This document shows positions 21,494 through 23,689 of a DNA stretch of 23,689 bases, piece after piece. Below the pieces are notes generated by a model. It ran no database searches, had not been told where the DNA came from, and worked only from the letters and a program-made list of their open reading frames with translations. The first letter of the stretch is position 1; the number at the start of each line of letters is the position of its first letter. The translations under genes were made by a program, and so were the position numbers. Source of the DNA: Asanoa sp040654855 (GTDB taxonomy: Bacteria; Actinomycetota; Actinomycetes; Mycobacteriales; Micromonosporaceae); NCBI RefSeq assembly GCF_040654855.1, contig NZ_JBFAIU010000088.1, forward strand, positions 1-23,689. Reading direction: 5' to 3'.

Positions 21494-22371
21494 GCGCGGT
21501 GCTCGAGGCCAAGGGCCTGACCAAGCGCTACGGGCGACGCACCGCGTTGGCCGACTGCACCCTGGACGTCCCACCCGGCCGGGTCGTCGGGCTCGTCGGC
21601 CCGAACGGCGCCGGCAAGACCACCCTCCTCCAGCTCGCCGTCGGCATGCTGACACCGACGCGAGGGACCATCACCATCCTGGGAGACCGCCCCGGACCGG
21701 CCCAGCTAGCCAAGGTCGGCTTCGTGGCGCAGGACGCACCCACGTACGCCAACCTGACCGTCGACGACCACCTGCGCTTCGGCAGGCACACCAACCCCGG
21801 CTGGGACCAGGCACTGGCCGACGAGCGGATCGCCGAGCTCGGCCTCGACCCGCGGCAGAAGGCGGGCCGGCTCTCCGGCGGCCAACGCGCCCAGCTGGCG
21901 CTCACGCTCGCCATCGCGAAACGCCCGGAGCTGCTGATCCTCGACGAGCCCGTGGCCAGCCTCGACCCGATCGCCCGGCGTGAGTTCCTGCGCGGCCTGA
22001 TGGCGCACACGGCGGAGCACCGTACCGGCGTCATCCTTTCTTCTCATCTCGTGTCCGACCTGGAGCGCGTCTGCGACCACCTGATCGTGCTGACCGCGTC
22101 CCGGGTGCGCGTCGCCGGCGACGTCGACGAGCTCATGGGCACCCACTACCGGCTGACCGGCGCCCGGCGCGACGCGGCCGACCTGCCGGCCGGCGCGGAG
22201 GTGATCGAGCACAGCGCGACGGGACGGCAGTCCACATTCGTCGTACGCAGCCTCGTGCCGATCGACGACCCCTCGCTCACCGTCGAACAGCTCACCCTCG
22301 AAGACCTGGTCCTGGCCTATCTGTCGCGGTCGAGCGCGGCGCACCGGCCCGAGTTGGAGACCGCCCGATGA
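21490..22371 (+). CDS. ABC transporter ATP-binding protein (YtrB-like)
   Basis: A 293-residue ATPase of the exporter/antibiotic-resistance type. It contains Walker A GPNGAGKTT (37-45), the Q-loop in VGFVAQDAPTYANLTVDDHL, signature LSGGQRAQL, Walker B LLILDEPVASLDP and the H-loop in VILSSHLVSDLERV. A ~90-residue C-terminal region after the nucleotide-binding domain contains RVRVAGDVDELM and ends near LTLEDLVLAYLSRS, as in the CcmA/NatA type. ATGA overlaps occur at both ends, with the regulator and with the permease. Confidence 0.92.
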   Translation: MSAVLEAKGLTKRYGRRTALADCTLDVPPGRVVGLVGPNGAGKTTLLQLAVGMLTPTRGTITILGDRPGPAQLAKVGFVAQDAPTYANLTVDDHLRFGRHTNPGWDQALADERIAELGLDPRQKAGRLSGGQRAQLALTLAIAKRPELLILDEPVASLDPIARREFLRGLMAHTAEHRTGVILSSHLVSDLERVCDHLIVLTASRVRVAGDVDELMGTHYRLTGARRDAADLPAGAEVIEHSATGRQSTFVVRSLVPIDDPSLTVEQLTLEDLVLAYLSRSSAAHRPELETAR

Positions 22372-23363
22372 TCTGGTTCACCTGGCGCCAGTTCCGCACG
22401 CCGGCCATCATCGCCGCCGGCGCCCTGGCCGTGTTCGCCGTCGTACTGCTCGTCAGCCGCGGCTCCATGACCGACCTTTACGCCGACGTCGCCGCCTGTC
22501 AAAGCGACTGCGGCAACGCCATTGACGGCTTCCTCACACGGTTCCACAACAGCGCCGGCGGCACGATCTACTACACCGGCCTGGCCATCATGTACGCCGC
22601 ACCACCGCTGATCGGCGTCTTCTGGGGCGCACCGCTGGTGGCCCGCGAGATCGAGGCCGGCACGCACCGGCTCGCCTGGAGCCAGTCGATCAGCCGCACC
22701 CGCTGGCTGGCCACCAAGCTGGGCCTGGTCGGCGCCGCCACCGCCGCCGCGACGGGCCTGCTGAGCTGGGCGGTCACCGCGTGGTCGAGCCGGGTGGACA
22801 GCGCCGCGGCGGACCGGATCACCCCGCTGGTCTTCGGGGGCCGCGGCCTGGTCCCGGTCGCGTACGCCATCTTCGCCTTCACCCTCGGCGTCACCGTCGG
22901 CATGCTGATCCGCCGCACGATCCCGGCGATGGCCACCACACTGGGCCTCTATGCGGTGGCCGTGGCCGCGATGCCGTTCTGGCTGCGCACCCACCTCGCC
23001 CCGGCGACGCACGACACACCGCCACTGGACATGACCAAGCTCGACGGCCTGATGATCAACCAGAGCGGCGACGTGATGATCGAGCCGGACCCGATCCCCA
23101 ACGCCTGGACGATCACCAACCGCGCGATCACCACGACCGGCGAGGCCTTCACGGGCCCGGCGGACCCGACGAAGTGCGGCCCGTCACTGCCCAACGGCTC
23201 GTGCTCGAACTGGGTCGGCTCGCTGGGCCTGCGGCAGGACGTCGTCTACCACCCGGACAGCCAGTTCTGGACCCTGCAGTGGATCGAGACAGGCGTCTTC
23301 CTGACGCTGGCGGCGATCCTGGCGGCGGTCAGCTTCTACTGGCTCCGCCGCCGCCTGACCTGA
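22368..23363 (+). CDS. ABC transporter permease (YtrC/D-like)
   Basis: A 331-residue integral membrane protein with about six hydrophobic segments (residues ~13-32, 66-86, 115-136, 162-184, 187-205, 307-326). A long extracytoplasmic loop between segments 5 and 6 (about 207-305) contains two cysteines (KCGPSLPNGSC) that could form a disulfide; another pair lies in the first loop (ACQSDC). The start MIWFTWRQFRTP is typical of actinobacterial ABC-2-type permeases paired with GntR regulators. It pairs with the upstream ATPase. The transported or sensed compound is unknown. Confidence 0.88.
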   Translation: MIWFTWRQFRTPAIIAAGALAVFAVVLLVSRGSMTDLYADVAACQSDCGNAIDGFLTRFHNSAGGTIYYTGLAIMYAAPPLIGVFWGAPLVAREIEAGTHRLAWSQSISRTRWLATKLGLVGAATAAATGLLSWAVTAWSSRVDSAAADRITPLVFGGRGLVPVAYAIFAFTLGVTVGMLIRRTIPAMATTLGLYAVAVAAMPFWLRTHLAPATHDTPPLDMTKLDGLMINQSGDVMIEPDPIPNAWTITNRAITTTGEAFTGPADPTKCGPSLPNGSCSNWVGSLGLRQDVVYHPDSQFWTLQWIETGVFLTLAAILAAVSFYWLRRRLT

Positions 23364-23377
23364 GAGCCATTTACTCG

Positions 23378-23397
23378 GGTCCGCGGTGGTCCGGACC
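23378..23397 (+). terminator. Terminator candidate of the GntR-ABC operon
   Basis: GGTCCG (23378-23383) pairs with CGGACC (23392-23397) around 8 nt and is followed by gtt. It lies 15 nt past the permease stop. Confidence 0.45.
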
Positions 23398-23466
23398 GTT
23401 CCTCCCGCGAGAGATCGCTTCGCTTGCCAGGCCCGTCGTTGGTCGTCCCAGGAGCACCGGCGGAGA

Positions 23467-23519
23467 CGTCCGCGCGGACGTATATGCGAAAGCATGTGGC
23501 TACATGCTTCGCATGTACG
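23467..23519. repeat. Perfect palindrome joined to a long hairpin
   Basis: CGTCCGCGCGGACG (23467-23480) is a perfect 14-bp palindrome. It runs into a long imperfect inverted repeat: 23479-23490 (cgtatatgcgaa) pairs with 23508-23519 (ttcgcatgtacg), then one bulged A (23491), then GCATGT (23492-23497) pairs with ACATGC (23502-23507) around a 4-nt loop. The stem is 18 bp with one bulge and one G-U pair. Its AT content stands out from the surroundings. Confidence 0.75.
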
Positions 23520-23560
23520 CCGCGCGCGACCCTGCCGGCGCTCCGCGCGGGTGATGCGTC

Positions 23561-23689
23561 GATGGATGCAGAGCAAAGCCGGTCGGCGATCCGCCGATGC
23601 AAGCAGAGCAACGGCAGTCGGCGATCCGCCGATGCAAGCAGAGCAACGGCAGTCGGCGATCCGCCGATGCAAGCAGAGCAACGGCAGTC
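23561..23689. repeat. 35-bp tandem repeat, truncated by the window edge
   Basis: Units at 23561-23595 (divergent: gatggatgcagagcaaagcc), 23596-23630, 23631-23665 (the last two identical, gatgcaagcagagcaacggc then agtcggcgatccgcc) and a partial unit at 23666-23689. Head-to-tail copies without spacers exclude a CRISPR array. The unit length is not a multiple of 3, so it is not a coding repeat. Confidence 0.92.

Larger units (their letters stand above)
23364..23689. other. Right-edge gene-free region with hairpins and a tandem repeat
   Basis: After the permease stop there is a terminator-like hairpin, a perfect 14-bp palindrome joined to a long AT-richer hairpin, and a 35-bp tandem array cut by the window end. 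Small open frames on both strands read through the array without an RBS and are not supported as genes. Confidence 0.6.

Noticed and set aside
23561..23689. CRISPR array
   Set aside because: Units are directly head-to-tail with no spacers and no cas genes are in the window.
1..23689. Insertion sequence, prophage or integrated element; tRNA or rRNA genes
   Set aside because: No transposase, integrase, terminal inverted repeats with target duplication, or tRNA cloverleaf was found. Gene order is that of the actinobacterial core chromosome.

Overview
The window is very GC-rich, uses many GTG starts and ATGA-type gene overlaps, and carries the conserved actinobacterial neighbourhood dapF-miaA-(dioxygenase-like)-DUF349-miaB-gluABCD-rny-recX-recA-DUF3046. 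The corresponding Mycobacterium genes lie together at Rv2726c-Rv2738c. Protein details (RecA, the DUF349 protein beginning MSDWTAF, RNase Y, the YtrA-type GntR module) point to a Micromonosporaceae chromosome such as Actinoplanes or Asanoa. The family-level placement is an inference. No transposase, integrase, phage gene, CRISPR array, rRNA or tRNA was seen. || Layout: 1-573 is non-coding, with degenerate tandem repeats and a strong hairpin that probably ends the dapF transcript. 574-3508 (minus) is a three-gene operon with ATGA overlaps: a class III extradiol dioxygenase-like protein, miaA and dapF. 3701-4909 (plus) is a DUF349 protein. 4910-5270 is intergenic, with a PafBC-like promoter motif and a 14-codon leaderless ORF. 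5271-6131 (minus) is a DUF4262 protein, divergent from a secreted GH5-CBM2 cellulase (6261-7871). 7926-9949 (minus) holds miaB and a small unknown protein. 10069-13407 (plus) is a complete GluABCD-type amino-acid ABC importer. 13404-14072 (minus) is an isochorismatase-fold hydrolase that shares a CTAG with the gluD stop. 14200-15975 (minus) is rny, followed by a ~570-bp intergenic region and a probable small ORF. 16862-18079 (plus) encodes a TetR regulator and a GNAT acetyltransferase. 18080-18580 holds a 51-bp minisatellite between convergent genes. 18581-20953 (minus) is DUF3046-recA-recX, with two imperfect LexA-like boxes before recA. 21107-23363 (plus) is a GntR/ABC-ATPase/permease operon with ATGA overlaps. 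The right edge holds hairpins and a 35-bp tandem repeat that runs off the window. || How the genes work together: MiaA and MiaB make successive modifications of tRNA A37 (i6A, then ms2i6A). DapF makes meso-diaminopimelate for lysine and peptidoglycan. RecA and RecX are the recombinase and its modulator. GluABCD imports glutamate or a related amino acid. The GntR-ABC module resembles the self-regulated, envelope-stress-type YtrABC systems. || The most unusual object is dapF. Its protein keeps both catalytic cysteines but carries a ~139-residue in-frame insertion made of ten copies of a peptide beginning GHIAVD, mostly 15 residues long. The hexapeptide is identical in every copy while its codons differ at all six positions. 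This is what selection on the translated repeat would produce. At least three other minisatellites of different unit length lie in the intergenic DNA of the same 23.7 kb.
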